The position numbers and the translations under genes were made by a program. Shown here piece by piece: positions 51,878 to 62,481 of a DNA stretch of 64,000 nt. The stretch covers positions 62,001-126,000 of the forward strand of contig JAECQR010000006.1 of the NCBI GenBank assembly GCA_015999765.1, read 5' to 3'. The notes beneath the pieces were generated by a model. The model saw only the letters and a list, made by a program, of their open reading frames with translations, was not told the origin of the DNA and searched no databases. Position 1 is the stretch's first letter. Each line of letters starts with the position of its first letter. This DNA comes from Flavobacteriia bacterium. GTDB lineage: Bacteria; Bacteroidota; Bacteroidia; Flavobacteriales; Weeksellaceae.

Positions 51878-52794
51878 GGCTGTAAATCTTTAAGCTGTTG
51901 AAACAATTCTTTTTCTCTGGATGAGAGGTTTGTCGGGAGTTTTACATGGTAGGTCACCATAAGATCACCGAATTCGCCTTCCTTTTTGTAAACCGGAAAT
52001 CCCTTTCCTTTCAAACGTACCTTCGTTCCGCCTTGCGTTTCTGGTTTAACCTTCAGTTTTACACTTCCGTCCAGGGTTTTTACATTAACCTCTCCCCCCA
52101 AAATTGCGGTGTATAGATCGATAGTGATATCGCCGCTTAAATGATCACCGTTTCTTTTAAAATGAGGATCTTCCGCGATATTGAAAGTGATATAAAGATC
52201 ACCGTTGGGTCCGCCATTATACCCGGGATTCCCATGACCTTTGAGTTTAATCTTCTGACCATCGGCAACACCCGCAGGAATGGTTAATCTCACCTTTTTT
52301 CCATTGATATCGAAAGTCTGCTGATGGGTTTTAGCCGCATCCCTCAGATGAAGATTCAATTCCGCTGAAATATCCTGACCTTTAAATTTTCCCGATGCAC
52401 TGCCACGGGAGCTTCTGCCGAAACCGCCTCCTGCGCCGCCGCCAAACATACTCTGGAAAAAGTCTGAAAAATCTTCACCGTCACCGAAATCTGTGCCTGT
52501 AAATCCCTCTCCGAAATTCTGACTTTGCTGTGCCCTTTGGTGTTGCTGTGCTTTATCGTATTCTTCACCCTGTTTCCAGTGTTCACCATACTTGTCGTAC
52601 TTTTCACGGTTTTGCGGATGGCTGAGCACTTCATTGGCTTCATTGATTTCCTTAAATTTCCGTTCAGCTTCCTTATCGCCGGGATTAACATCCGGATGAT
52701 ACTTTCTGGCGAGTTTTCGGTACGCTTTTTTCACGTCATCGGCAGACGCTTTCTTATCAATCCCCAAAATCTTATAATAATCTATATAAGCCAT
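51874..52794 (-). CDS. cbpA: CbpA-type DnaJ co-chaperone
   Basis: 306 residues from ATG 52794 ([20 protein letters not shown]); an ATG three codons earlier is an alternative. J-domain with HPD, Gly/Phe-rich linker (about 105-140) and DnaJ C-terminal domains, with no zinc-finger region, as in CbpA. Stimulates Hsp70 ATPase. Coupled to cbpM. Confidence 0.93.
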   Translation of the reverse strand: MAYIDYYKILGIDKKASADDVKKAYRKLARKYHPDVNPGDKEAERKFKEINEANEVLSHPQNREKYDKYGEHWKQGEEYDKAQQHQRAQQSQNFGEGFTGTDFGDGEDFSDFFQSMFGGGAGGGFGRSSRGSASGKFKGQDISAELNLHLRDAAKTHQQTFDINGKKVRLTIPAGVADGQKIKLKGHGNPGYNGGPNGDLYITFNIAEDPHFKRNGDHLSGDITIDLYTAILGGEVNVKTLDGSVKLKVKPETQGGTKVRLKGKGFPVYKKEGEFGDLMVTYHVKLPTNLSSREKELFQQLKDLQP

Positions 52795-52892
52795 TTTTTT
52801 CATGATTTATTCAAATTTAAGGAAAATCCATATTGTGTCGTTTTAAAGAACTGTTAAACTTTAAGGCTAATTCTCTATTTTAGCAAAAATTT

Positions 52893-54944
52893 ATGTGCTT
52901 GCATATCAAAGCTTTTCATCTTGTTTTCCTGCTTGTTTCGGTGTTGGCTTTTTGTCAGCAACAGGATTCTGCATCCTTAATCACAGAGGTTCAGATTGAC
53001 GCATTCAAAAAGCCGGGAAAACTCATTACTTCAACAAAATCGGTATCCTTTTCCGGAAGTAATTTCCTGGCCCAGAACGCACCGGACCGTGTACTGGAAT
53101 CACTCAACCTACTTCCCGGAAGCAAGATGGAAGAACGTTCACCCGGATCCTACAGATTGTCGGTACGCGGAAGCTCTTTAAGATCTCCTTTTGGGGTTAG
53201 AAACGTAAAAGTTTATCTCGATGATTTTGCACTTACTGACGCATCCGGAAATACTTATTTAAATATTCTGGATCCCGAAATCCTGGGTTCAGTTGAAATT
53301 TTCAAAGGTCCGGAAAGCGGAGATTTCGGAGCCCAAACTGGTGGCACAGCCTTACTGAATACAAAAAATAAGGCCGAAAAAAGTTTCGGAATTTCTGGAG
53401 GAAGTTTTAATCACTTCAAAGGCAAAATCCATGCAGCAGAAAATGTGCAAAATCATTTCTTTCAGTTCTATACAAGCTATGAAACCACCGAGTCGTATCG
53501 CAAACAAGCTGTAGTTCAAAGGAAGTTCGCATTCATAAAAGACAGCTATCATTACGGTGAAAATAACCAGTTTCAGGCGCTTCTTCTTCTGTCGGATTTA
53601 CATTATGAAACTCCGGGCGGACTGACGCTTGCGCAGATGCAGGAAAATCCCAGACAGGCAAGGCCGAAAACAACTGCTCTTCCCGGAGCTGCAGAACAGC
53701 AGGCAGGTATTTATAACAGAATGATCTTTGCCGGATTGTCTAATATTTACAGCTTTAAAAAAGATTTCAGCCATTTTATTGCAGTTCAGGGTAACTACAA
53801 CGACTTTCGGAATCCGTTCATCACGAATTACGAGAAAAGATTCGAAAATAATTTTACCGTCCGTACCCATTTAAATTTTGCCAAAAACCTCGAGAATTCC
53901 GCTTATGAAACACGCTTGGGTTTAGAAGGCGCGGCTGCAAAAGGAATCATCAGAAACTTCGGTAATAATTTGGGAACGCCCGCAGATGCTCAGAATTTTG
54001 ATGACATCTCCACAGAAAGCGGATTCATTTTTCTTTCCCAGAAAGCGGAATTCAAAAAAAAGCTGACGATTGACCTTGCGGCAAGCCTTAATTACATGAA
54101 TTACCGCTGGAAAAGCGTCTATCCAATCGCAGAATCGGGACATAAAAAATTTGAGAATGCATTTTTACCGAATTTGGGAGTTTCGTATCTTTTAGGAAAA
54201 GGTTTTTCGCTTCGCGCAAAATTTGCAAAAGGGAACTCGGCGCCAACTACTGAGGAAGTCCGCTCCTCTGCGCAGGAAATCAACATCAATTTAAGTTCCG
54301 AATGGGGATGGAACAAAGAAATCGGCATCAGGAAACAGTGGGGAGATTTACTTTTTACCGAACTCAATATTTTTGATTTCCGCCTGAAAGACGCCATTGT
54401 AAGAAAAGAAAACGAAAACGGCCAGGAATATTTTATAAATGCCGGCGGAACCTCACAGAAAGGAATCGAATTTGTTGTTGAAAGCAGAAAACTGCTCATC
54501 AATTCACCAATGCTTAAGAATATAAAGTTTTACTTCGCAGGAAATTTTTACGATTTTACCTTCAGGAATTACCTCAAAAACAATGATGATTTCTCAGGAA
54601 ACAAACTTACGGGTGTTCCGTCATCCTCAGTGCAAAGTCTCATTAATTTTGAATTATTCCATGACATAAAAATTGATCTGAGCCATTTTTACACGTCGGA
54701 AATCCCGCTGAACGATGCCAATTCTGTGGTAGCAAAACCGTCTCTAGTTGGCAATATTTCATTGAGTTATCCTTTAAAATTAAATACTTTTAAAACTGAT
54801 TTAAAACTGAGTGTACAGAATATTTACGATACGGCGTACAGTTTGGGTTATGATATTAACGCATTCGGAAACCGGTATTACAACCCTGCAGCAGGCAGAA
54901 ACTATATGCTGAGTCTGAATTTCAATTTAAAAAAACAGCCATGA
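52893..54944 (+). CDS. TonB-dependent outer-membrane receptor
   Basis: 683 residues. Signal sequence at 1-23 (FHLVFLLVSVLAFCQQ). Plug domain about 45-155 with the V-L-E-S-L-N-L-L-P-G box and R-L-S-V-R-G-S-S-L-R. The 22-strand barrel ends with Y-M-L-S-L-N-F-N-L-K. No carboxypeptidase-like N-terminal domain or SusD partner, so more like a siderophore or metal receptor than a SusC. It overlaps the lipoprotein gene by 4 nt. Confidence 0.93.
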   Translation: MCLHIKAFHLVFLLVSVLAFCQQQDSASLITEVQIDAFKKPGKLITSTKSVSFSGSNFLAQNAPDRVLESLNLLPGSKMEERSPGSYRLSVRGSSLRSPFGVRNVKVYLDDFALTDASGNTYLNILDPEILGSVEIFKGPESGDFGAQTGGTALLNTKNKAEKSFGISGGSFNHFKGKIHAAENVQNHFFQFYTSYETTESYRKQAVVQRKFAFIKDSYHYGENNQFQALLLLSDLHYETPGGLTLAQMQENPRQARPKTTALPGAAEQQAGIYNRMIFAGLSNIYSFKKDFSHFIAVQGNYNDFRNPFITNYEKRFENNFTVRTHLNFAKNLENSAYETRLGLEGAAAKGIIRNFGNNLGTPADAQNFDDISTESGFIFLSQKAEFKKKLTIDLAASLNYMNYRWKSVYPIAESGHKKFENAFLPNLGVSYLLGKGFSLRAKFAKGNSAPTTEEVRSSAQEININLSSEWGWNKEIGIRKQWGDLLFTELNIFDFRLKDAIVRKENENGQEYFINAGGTSQKGIEFVVESRKLLINSPMLKNIKFYFAGNFYDFTFRNYLKNNDDFSGNKLTGVPSSSVQSLINFELFHDIKIDLSHFYTSEIPLNDANSVVAKPSLVGNISLSYPLKLNTFKTDLKLSVQNIYDTAYSLGYDINAFGNRYYNPAAGRNYMLSLNFNLKKQP

Positions 54945-55585
54945 AAAACCTTATCTTCCTCTCTTTAATCACAGTTATAACCGGCTGCAGTAAAGAAAAT
55001 AAAGCTTCGGTTTCCGTTCAGAAAAACAACACGGAAACTGCTAAAAAAGATTCCATCCAAAAAATTCCGGAACCGGTAAAGCTGAGCAAAAATGAGCTCC
55101 TCAAAGACCTCAACAATGAAATTCTCGCTTCTTTAAAATCGAAAGATTACGACCGTTTTTCAGAGTTTATTCATCCGCAAAAAGGAATTCGATTTTCCAT
55201 GTATGCTTATGTACAGCCGGAAAAGAACAAACATTTTACCCGGGAAGAGTTCATTAAATATATTCCAATGCGAACCAGATTTACATGGGGAGAGAAAGAC
55301 GGAACTGGCGATCTGCTCATAATTTCCCTTAAAGACTATCTGGAGAAGTGGGTTTTCAAGAGGGACTTCACCAAGTCTGAATTTTATCTGAATGAATTCA
55401 AAGGAACCGGAAATTCGCTAAACAACCTGAAAAAGATCTATCCAAACCTCAACTTTACCGAAAACTTTATTCCCGGATCGGAAAAATACGGAGGAATGGA
55501 CTGGAACGCTCTGCGTTTTGTGTTTGAGGAATTTCAAGGCGAATATTATATTGTGGCAGTGATCAACGACGAATGGACGGCATAA
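54941..55585 (+). CDS. Lipoprotein coupled to the TonB receptor
   Basis: 214 residues. Signal MKNLIFLSLITVITGC with lipobox I-T-G-C and lipidated Cys16, Ser at +2. Low-complexity linker (17-55), then a mixed alpha/beta domain with YDRFSEFIHPQKGIRFSMYA and FEEFQGEYYIVAVINDEW. This resembles small periplasmic domains of unknown function. The overlap with the receptor suggests a helper role (inference). Confidence 0.82.
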   Translation: MKNLIFLSLITVITGCSKENKASVSVQKNNTETAKKDSIQKIPEPVKLSKNELLKDLNNEILASLKSKDYDRFSEFIHPQKGIRFSMYAYVQPEKNKHFTREEFIKYIPMRTRFTWGEKDGTGDLLIISLKDYLEKWVFKRDFTKSEFYLNEFKGTGNSLNNLKKIYPNLNFTENFIPGSEKYGGMDWNALRFVFEEFQGEYYIVAVINDEWTA

Positions 55586-55629
55586 CCCATTTGAAAAATT
55601 TTACCTTTATCTTTACTAAATTTGAAAAC

Positions 55630-56859
55630 ATGCGTGAAGTTTTAAAAAACTATTCCGGAATTATCCTCCTGTTAACCGGAATTGTTGCCGGAAGTTTTAT
55701 CGGTATATTTTTTCCGGAAGCGGTGACCTATTTAAAGCCGCTGGGCGATATTTTCCTGAATTTGCTTTTCGTAAGCGTAGTCCCGCTGGTTTTTTTCGCG
55801 GTTTCAAATTCCATTGCTTCACTGGAACAGCAGTCGAAATTCGGAAAAATTATTTTCTCCATGATCTTCACTTTTCTACTGTTCATCATCATTGCTGCTT
55901 TGTTTACGATCGCCGCGGTTTGGCTTTTGCCCACAGAAGCTTTGCCTTCGACTTCACCAGAAACGATTGATACCGGCACCGACGCAACCTGGGGCGACCG
56001 TATCGTAAGCTTCTTTACTGTTGGTGAATTTACCGAACTCTTTTCCAGAAAAAATATGTTGGCGTTGCTGATTTTTGCATTTCTCACAGGTACGGCGGTG
56101 AGGAAAACCGGCGATTCGGGAACACCTTTCCGACAGTTTTTAGCATCAGGATATGAAGTGATGAAAGAACTTTTACTCATCGTAATGAAAGCTGCTCCCA
56201 TAGGTTTAGGCGCTTATTTTGCGTATCAGGTGGCGACCCTCGGACCGCAGCTTTTCGGATTTTACGCAAAGCCGCTCGGACTTTATTACGTTGCCGGAAC
56301 GGTTTACTTTCTTCTGTTTTTTACGATCTACGCTTTCATAGCGAAAGGAAAAGACGGAGTTCAGAAGTTCTGGAAAAACAATATTTATCCGACTTTAACG
56401 GCAATTTCAACCTGCAGCAGTTTCGCCACAATGCCGGCAAATTTGCAGGCCGCGGCAAGAATCGGAGTTCCGGATGCGATTGCGAACATTGTGATTCCGA
56501 TCGGAAGTACGCTGCACAAAAACGGTTCATCAATGTCGTCCATCATTAAAATTTATGTTGCTTTTTTAATTATCGGCGAAAATTTCTTCGATCCTATGAA
56601 TCTGCTTCTTGCAATCGGAATCACCATTTTTGTAAGTATTGTTGCCGGAGGAATCCCGAACGGAGGGTATATTGGCGAGATGCTGATGATTTCGGTATAT
56701 CAGCTTCCGGTTGAGGCGATTCCTGCGGTAATGATTATCGGAACATTGGTAGACCCTCTGGCGACTGTTTTAAATTCTACCGGAGATACCGTCGCTGCAA
56801 TGTTTGTAACGAAAATTTCAGGTGAAAAATTTGAGGAGCCGAAGGATTTTGCGGTGTAA
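55630..56859 (+). CDS. Dicarboxylate/amino acid:cation symporter (DAACS)
   Basis: 409 residues from ATG 55630 (MREVLKNYSGIILLLTGIVA); the longer frame to 55573 would lie inside the lipoprotein gene. Hairpin 1 serine-rich motif STCSSFATMPAN, and STGDTVAAMF near the end, mark the glutamate/aspartate transporter family. Imports dicarboxylic amino acids with Na+ or H+. Located 44 nt after the lipoprotein gene. Confidence 0.93.
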   Translation: MREVLKNYSGIILLLTGIVAGSFIGIFFPEAVTYLKPLGDIFLNLLFVSVVPLVFFAVSNSIASLEQQSKFGKIIFSMIFTFLLFIIIAALFTIAAVWLLPTEALPSTSPETIDTGTDATWGDRIVSFFTVGEFTELFSRKNMLALLIFAFLTGTAVRKTGDSGTPFRQFLASGYEVMKELLLIVMKAAPIGLGAYFAYQVATLGPQLFGFYAKPLGLYYVAGTVYFLLFFTIYAFIAKGKDGVQKFWKNNIYPTLTAISTCSSFATMPANLQAAARIGVPDAIANIVIPIGSTLHKNGSSMSSIIKIYVAFLIIGENFFDPMNLLLAIGITIFVSIVAGGIPNGGYIGEMLMISVYQLPVEAIPAVMIIGTLVDPLATVLNSTGDTVAAMFVTKISGEKFEEPKDFAV

Positions 56860-56903
56860 GCCTCAAACATTTTTTTCCGAAACCTCCTTCTTTTTAAACC
56901 AAA

Positions 56904-56928
56904 AATGCCGGAACGTACGCACGGCATT
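56904..56928 (-). terminator. Terminator of the M1 peptidase gene
   Basis: AATGCCG (56904-56910) and CGGCATT (56922-56928), 11-nt loop, minus strand continues TTTTTGG. May also slow read-through from the symporter. Confidence 0.65.
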
Positions 56929-56948
56929 CTCAGTTTATTAAGAAAAGT

Positions 56949-59456
56949 TTATTTATAAGCTTCAATCGCTTTGTTGATTGCATCGACCTGCTGATTGATT
57001 GTGGGACTGGATGGATTGGCTTTAAGCACCGCCATCTTTTTAGCCAGACCATCTTTAAGAATCTGAACAATCATCATCTTGGCCTGTGGATTATCGCCAA
57101 TCTGCTTTTTAACCTGCGTTAAAATCTTCGTTACATTTTCCGTTGCTTTCAGGTTATCAGAACTCATGATCCAGTTATAACCGTCTTCGGCAGCTGCGCC
57201 CAATTCAGGATTCTGGAATTTCACAAACGGAAAAAAAGCTGCAGTTGAAGCAATTGCCGGCATCTGCTTTTCGATTCTGTTTTTTACGATAATCGGTAAA
57301 AGTTCAGCAATTAAATCATCGCTTGCACCGTCAAGATCAATGCTGCCAGCTAAAGTCGCAACTTTCGAAGGATCCACGACCGCAATCCCGGAAAGAGAAC
57401 TTCCTTTCACCGAATTCGACACAGCGCTCATTCCTTTCTCGAAAAGAGGCAGGTATTTCTTGTCTTTTGTTTTTGTCAAAGCTGAGATCGCTGCAGCCTG
57501 AACCAAAGTTTTAGTCTCATTGGAAGCCATTTTTTCAACTTCTGCCAACGCTGCTTTCGCGTGATCAGATTTTGTTAAATCAAGACCGCTCAGCGCTTTC
57601 ATTCTGATTCTGAAGTTCGGGTCTTTCAATGCTGCGACCAAAGTTTTCAGTGACGCAGGATTTGCTCCTTTATTCTCCGCAGCTTTTTCTACTGCTTTGT
57701 ATCTGCTTAAAAATTCCTTTGAATTTGAGTATTGTGCGAAATATTGATCCGGCGTTTTATTTTCCGTAAACTCGCCTAAAATGACACCGTCAGCATTCAG
57801 ATTGATAAAATCTGGATTTTTGGAAACCGGGAAGCTAAAATCGTTTTTATCTTTCGCACTTACCCAAACATTTTTCCTTGTAGGTTTTCCGTTTTCATAG
57901 ATGTCGAGCGCCAGCGGAAACTGGAAATTACCGCCCACCTGGTCCTGACTTACCGTAACTTTCACCTGCTTTTTCACAGGTTCGAAGGTTGTAGTGTATG
58001 AAACTTTCGGGTGACCGCTGTTGAAATACCACTGATTGAAGAACCAGTTTAAATCTTTGCCTGAAACTTTTTCCAGCGATAGACGGAACTGATGTGCTTC
58101 GGCCGTACCGTATTCATTGGTTTTGAGGTAATCTGTCATTCCGGCCCAGAAAGCATCGTCGCCCACATAATTTCTCAACATGTGAAGAATTGAGCCTCCT
58201 TTATTATATGAAACCCCATCAAACATATCTTCTTTGTGATGGTAATTAAAACGCACCAAATCTTTGGTGACATTGGAAGGATCCCGGAAATAACCTTCAG
58301 CAGCTTTCATTAAAGTATAATCGGCGAAGTCTTTACCATATTTATGTTCATTCCAAAGGTATTCGGAATAGTTGGCGAAAGATTCGTTTACCGTTAGGTT
58401 ACTCCAGCTTTCAGTAGTAACAAGATCGCCGAACCAATGATGGAAAAGCTCATGAGAAATCACATCTTCCCAGCGGTTTTCATCGATCAGGTCGCCGGGT
58501 TTTTGCTGTGCGGATTCCTGATGAAGTACCGCTGTGGTATTTTCCATCGCCCCGGAAACGTAATCTCTTGCGGTAATCTGCGCATATTTGGACCAAGGAT
58601 AATCGTAATTCAGTTTTTTAGAAAAGAATTCCAACATTTCCGGAGTGTTGCCGAAAATCTGCTTCGCGTACAGTTCATATTCTTTTTCAACATAATAATC
58701 TACTGCAATATTTCTCCACTTATCTTTCACCACAGCATAATCTCCCACTCCCATAAAAAACAGGTAAGGTGCATGCTTTTTATCCATCACCCAGTGGTCG
58801 GTACGGAGCCCGTTGCCTTCTTTCACCGAAGATTTCATCAAACCGTTAGATAAAGTGACATATTTGTCGGGCACGGTCATGTAAATTTCCTGAGTGGTTT
58901 TCTGATTGGGCTTGTCGATGGTTGGGAACCATGCAGAACTGGCTTCGGTTTCACCCTGTGTCCAGATCTGGGTAGGTTTATCAGCATCTTTTCCCTGCGC
59001 GTTTACGAAATAAAGTCCCTTTGCATCGGTAATTGCAGCGCTGCCCTTTTCGGTTACTTCATTAGGACGCGCGGTGTATTTAATGTAAACCGTATACTCC
59101 TGATTCCGCGTATAGGTCTTATCTAAAGTGATCCTCAGCATATCATCTTTGTACGCGTACTTCAGTGGCGTTTTACCACCATTTTTGTCCAAAGCCACTT
59201 CGTGAATGAGCATCGCTTTAGCATCCAGAATCAAGGAATCCGAAGGATAGAAATGCGGGCTGGCCGTTAACCATTCCTCGCCGTTCATCTGTTCTTTGGC
59301 ATAATCGAAATTTACTTTGAGTTTAGTATGCTTAAGTTCCGTAGACTTAGTGTGGGTTTGGCGGTATTCGGTTCTGCCGGAAGTTTCGGTTTGGGCGTAG
59401 GCAGTACCGGTAAATAGAATGCCGAGTAGTCCTAAGGAAATGATGAGTTTCTTCAT
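56949..59456 (-). CDS. M1-family aminopeptidase
   Basis: 835 residues, exported (signal MKKLIISLGLLGILFTGTAYAQ). Substrate-binding GAMEN at 302-306, zinc site HELFHH (335-340) with second glutamate E358 (NESFANY). A C-terminal HEAT-like helical region (about 615-830) follows. Trims N-terminal residues from peptides in the periplasm or outside the cell. Confidence 0.95.
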   Translation of the reverse strand: MKKLIISLGLLGILFTGTAYAQTETSGRTEYRQTHTKSTELKHTKLKVNFDYAKEQMNGEEWLTASPHFYPSDSLILDAKAMLIHEVALDKNGGKTPLKYAYKDDMLRITLDKTYTRNQEYTVYIKYTARPNEVTEKGSAAITDAKGLYFVNAQGKDADKPTQIWTQGETEASSAWFPTIDKPNQKTTQEIYMTVPDKYVTLSNGLMKSSVKEGNGLRTDHWVMDKKHAPYLFFMGVGDYAVVKDKWRNIAVDYYVEKEYELYAKQIFGNTPEMLEFFSKKLNYDYPWSKYAQITARDYVSGAMENTTAVLHQESAQQKPGDLIDENRWEDVISHELFHHWFGDLVTTESWSNLTVNESFANYSEYLWNEHKYGKDFADYTLMKAAEGYFRDPSNVTKDLVRFNYHHKEDMFDGVSYNKGGSILHMLRNYVGDDAFWAGMTDYLKTNEYGTAEAHQFRLSLEKVSGKDLNWFFNQWYFNSGHPKVSYTTTFEPVKKQVKVTVSQDQVGGNFQFPLALDIYENGKPTRKNVWVSAKDKNDFSFPVSKNPDFINLNADGVILGEFTENKTPDQYFAQYSNSKEFLSRYKAVEKAAENKGANPASLKTLVAALKDPNFRIRMKALSGLDLTKSDHAKAALAEVEKMASNETKTLVQAAAISALTKTKDKKYLPLFEKGMSAVSNSVKGSSLSGIAVVDPSKVATLAGSIDLDGASDDLIAELLPIIVKNRIEKQMPAIASTAAFFPFVKFQNPELGAAAEDGYNWIMSSDNLKATENVTKILTQVKKQIGDNPQAKMMIVQILKDGLAKKMAVLKANPSSPTINQQVDAINKAIEAYK

Positions 59457-59524
59457 GTATCGCTGTTTATATTTTTATTCGTTGTTTGATGTATTAACTG
59501 ACTTAAAGTAAAATTGTTTTTGCA

Positions 59525-60844
59525 CTACTGCCTTGTGAAAGTCAATACCATAGATCCCTGATTGAAATCTATTGTGTTTTTATCGGGATTAAATTTCATT
59601 TTTATACCCGCAGGATCAAATTTAAATTCGGAATCGGAAACAACCTCGAGTGGAAATGCAGTTTGTCCGGTAGCCTGAGCCATCAGTTTTCCGTTCTCTT
59701 CGAAAATTTTAATATCAAGCGGAAATCCTGGTGCTTTGTATGTGCCTTCATATTTTTTAAGGAGTGCGAGATCAACAGTTTTCTCTTTAAAATCGGGCAT
59801 TTTAAAATCCATATTCATTGCCGTTTTCAACATGTTGATGGAAATCTGGTTCACATCATAATCCGATTGATTGGTAATGAAACTCACCCCGGCTTTTGAT
59901 TCCGGAAAGTAAAAAAGTACCGAACGGAATTCCTCGATCCTCCCGCTGTGACCATATCCATATCTGTCAATAAACGGCACCTTAGCTAATCCAAACCCGT
60001 AATTATCTTTAAAATCCTTCATCGCCGCAAGGCTTTTTTGAGAAATGATCTTGCCGTTTTCCAGTGCAATGACGAATTTAAGCAGCTCGGTTGGTGTTGA
60101 AATAATATTTCCGGCGCCGATCGGGATACTCATGTCGGTCTCCGGATTTTTTTCATAGACTCCGTTTTTGTAGTAATAGGCGTGAGCCTGATTTTTTGCA
60201 GGATCAATTTTTCCGCCGACTTTAGTTAGAGAAAGTTTCAAGGGTTTTGCAATTTTGTCCTGCAGCAGTTCAGCATACGACTTCTTATAAACTTTCTCCA
60301 GTATATATCCCAACAAGATGTAATTGGAGTTACTGTAAGCATGTTTTTCTCCCGGAGAAAAGTCACTTTTATATTTCTGAATGATGGAAACCAGCTCATT
60401 TTCAGTCTTAGGATTCTGATGGTATTCCCAATATTCCTTCTCGTCGGTAAGATTATGAATTCCGGTACGGTGCTGCATGAGTTGAGCTACGGTAATTTTC
60501 GGTGAGTTTTCGATTGCAGGGTAAAAATCCGAAAGTTTGGTATCCAGCGATAGTTTTTTCTCTTCTACCGCTTTCATCACCAAAACAGCAGTAAAGATTT
60601 TGGAGACCGAACCAATTCGGTATTGGGTATTCATATTGGCCTTCTGCTGCTTTTCAGCATCGGCAAAGCCGGTTACCTTTACAAAGTCAGGTTCATTGCC
60701 AGTCGCAAGCGCGTAGCTGCCAACTGCCTTATGACGTACTGCGAGGGAATCCAGATAAGCTGATAGTTTCTCGCGGTTACCCTGCTGGGCAAAATTCAGA
60801 ATGAATGCTCCTGACAGGGCGGCTGTAAATAATTTTTTCCACAT
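59525..60844 (-). CDS. Class C beta-lactamase-like serine hydrolase
   Basis: 439 residues with a signal peptide (MWKKLFTAALSGAFILNFAQ). SxxK motif S79-V-S-K82, YSN at 170-172 and HSG at 299-301 (replacing KTG, as in esterase/peptidase members). A C-terminal lipocalin-like beta domain follows from about 345. It may be a D-aminopeptidase or esterase; real beta-lactamase action is unlikely given HSG. Confidence 0.93.
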   Translation of the reverse strand: MWKKLFTAALSGAFILNFAQQGNREKLSAYLDSLAVRHKAVGSYALATGNEPDFVKVTGFADAEKQQKANMNTQYRIGSVSKIFTAVLVMKAVEEKKLSLDTKLSDFYPAIENSPKITVAQLMQHRTGIHNLTDEKEYWEYHQNPKTENELVSIIQKYKSDFSPGEKHAYSNSNYILLGYILEKVYKKSYAELLQDKIAKPLKLSLTKVGGKIDPAKNQAHAYYYKNGVYEKNPETDMSIPIGAGNIISTPTELLKFVIALENGKIISQKSLAAMKDFKDNYGFGLAKVPFIDRYGYGHSGRIEEFRSVLFYFPESKAGVSFITNQSDYDVNQISINMLKTAMNMDFKMPDFKEKTVDLALLKKYEGTYKAPGFPLDIKIFEENGKLMAQATGQTAFPLEVVSDSEFKFDPAGIKMKFNPDKNTIDFNQGSMVLTFTRQ

Positions 60845-60922
60845 AAGAATTAGTTTTCTTAATGGGTAGCAAAAACGATAAATTAGTTACGGAAATACCT
60901 GATCTTTAACAAATAAACTTAT

Positions 60923-61717
60923 TTAAACCGCTACAGGCGCTTTAATTCCCGGATATGGATCATAATTTTCGAGCGTGAAATCTTCAAAAGTGAAACTGAA
61001 AATATCTTTAATCTGAGGATTGAGTTTCATCGTTGGTAAAGCTTTCGGAGTTCTGGAAAGCTGTTTTTTAACCTGCTCGAAATGATTGTTATAAATATGA
61101 ACATCACCAAAAGTGTGAACATAATCACCCACTTCCAAATCGCAAACCTGTGCAACCATCATCAGTAACAACGCATAACTTGCAATATTAAAGGGAACGC
61201 CAAGAAAAACATCAGCACTTCGCTGATACAGCTGCAGCGATAATTTTCCGTCGGCAACGTAAAACTGAAACATTGCGTGGCAAGGCGCTAAAGCCATATT
61301 AGGAATTTCAGCAACATTCCATGCGGAAACGATGAGTCTCCGGGAATCCGGATTTTTTTTAATCTGATCAATCACTTCCGAAACCTGATCGACCACTTTT
61401 CCGTCTGCACCGGCCCAGCTTCTCCACTGCGCGCCGTAAACAGGTCCTAAATCTCCATTTTCATCAGCCCATTCATTCCAGATTGAAACGCCATTATCGG
61501 TTAAATACTTTACATTGGTATCGCCTTTTAAAAACCAAAGCAATTCATAAATAATTGATTTTAAATGAACTTTTTTAGTGGTTACCAAAGGGAAACCTTC
61601 AGACAAATCGTATCGCAGCTGGTAACCAAAAATACTTCGGGTGCCGGTGCCGGTTCTGTCGGTTTTATCGGTTCCGTTGTCGATGATATTCTGAAGTAAG
61701 TCGAGGTAATTTTGCAT
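60923..61717 (-). CDS. thyA: Thymidylate synthase
   Basis: 264 residues. Nucleophile C146 in [23 protein letters not shown] near residues 21-31, [20 protein letters not shown] and DVHIYNNH: all ThyA signatures. Makes dTMP from dUMP with methylene-THF. A TATTTTTG box (61752-61745, minus) lies 28 nt upstream. Confidence 0.98.
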   Translation of the reverse strand: MQNYLDLLQNIIDNGTDKTDRTGTGTRSIFGYQLRYDLSEGFPLVTTKKVHLKSIIYELLWFLKGDTNVKYLTDNGVSIWNEWADENGDLGPVYGAQWRSWAGADGKVVDQVSEVIDQIKKNPDSRRLIVSAWNVAEIPNMALAPCHAMFQFYVADGKLSLQLYQRSADVFLGVPFNIASYALLLMMVAQVCDLEVGDYVHTFGDVHIYNNHFEQVKKQLSRTPKALPTMKLNPQIKDIFSFTFEDFTLENYDPYPGIKAPVAV

Positions 61718-61774
61718 GATAAGAATGTGGAGTGTTTTTTTCTACAAAAATAGCAAACCTTTTTAATTGGTTGA

Positions 61775-62470
61775 TTAGTAAGGTTGATAATTAGATTTTT
61801 GATAAAAAAGCAAGTGATTGAATTTCACCTGTATTTTATCTGAATTTCCGGTGACTGATTTTAATTTACCAAATTTCTCTTCATCGCTATAATAATTATC
61901 CCAATAGTCAAATTTGACAGGTCCGAAGCTTTTGATTTTTCCGTATTTTGCTTTATTTAGTGGTTCATTTTCCCAGTAATCAACAAATATACTTCCTATG
62001 TTTTTTATCTTCCCATATCTTGCGGTGTCGAAACCGTCTTTATCCCAGTAATCTACCGGGATCGTTCCAATATTTTTTACTCTTCCAAATTTTTCTTTTT
62101 CGTAATTGTGGCTGTCCCAATAGTCGATTGTAACTTTACCAATACTCTTCACCTTCCCGTATCTTGCATCATTCACGTTGGAAGTCAGCCAATACTCAAT
62201 CTTTGTATTCCCATAACTTTTGAGTTTTCCGTATTTTTCTTTTTCAAAATGTTCATTGTCATAATAATCAAAACTGCCGTTAAAATTATTTGTTGTAAAA
62301 CCTGAAATACTGCCATTTTCAGTAAGAAAAAACACAAATTCTTCAGTATAAATTTCTATAGAACCTAAACTACCTCCACCAAATGACGCTACCACTTTCT
62401 GCATCTGTTGTGCCTGAATGTTTATAAAAGTCAGAAGCAAAGACCAACATAAAACAAATTTTAATTTCAT
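61775..62470 (-). CDS. Secreted protein of six ~27-residue repeats
   Basis: 231 residues. Signal MKLKFVLCWSLLLTFINIQAQ. From about 60 on, units of ~27 residues follow the scheme (K/R)-(Y/F)-G-(K/R)-(L/V/I)-K-S-x-G-x-(I/V)-x-(I/V/F)-(D/E)-Y-W-D-x-x-x-(Y/F). Examples are ARYGKVKSIGKVTIDYWD and EKFGRVKNIGTIPVDYWD. A beta-solenoid or elongated sheet is plausible. No catalytic motif. Family not recognised. Confidence 0.8.
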   Translation of the reverse strand: MKLKFVLCWSLLLTFINIQAQQMQKVVASFGGGSLGSIEIYTEEFVFFLTENGSISGFTTNNFNGSFDYYDNEHFEKEKYGKLKSYGNTKIEYWLTSNVNDARYGKVKSIGKVTIDYWDSHNYEKEKFGRVKNIGTIPVDYWDKDGFDTARYGKIKNIGSIFVDYWENEPLNKAKYGKIKSFGPVKFDYWDNYYSDEEKFGKLKSVTGNSDKIQVKFNHLLFYQKSNYQPY

Positions 62471-62481
62471 ATTTCTAATTT

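Noticed and set aside
59525..60844. Calling the serine hydrolase an antibiotic-resistance beta-lactamase
   Set aside because: HSG replaces KTG and a C-terminal lipocalin-like domain is present, as in peptidases or esterases of the fold.
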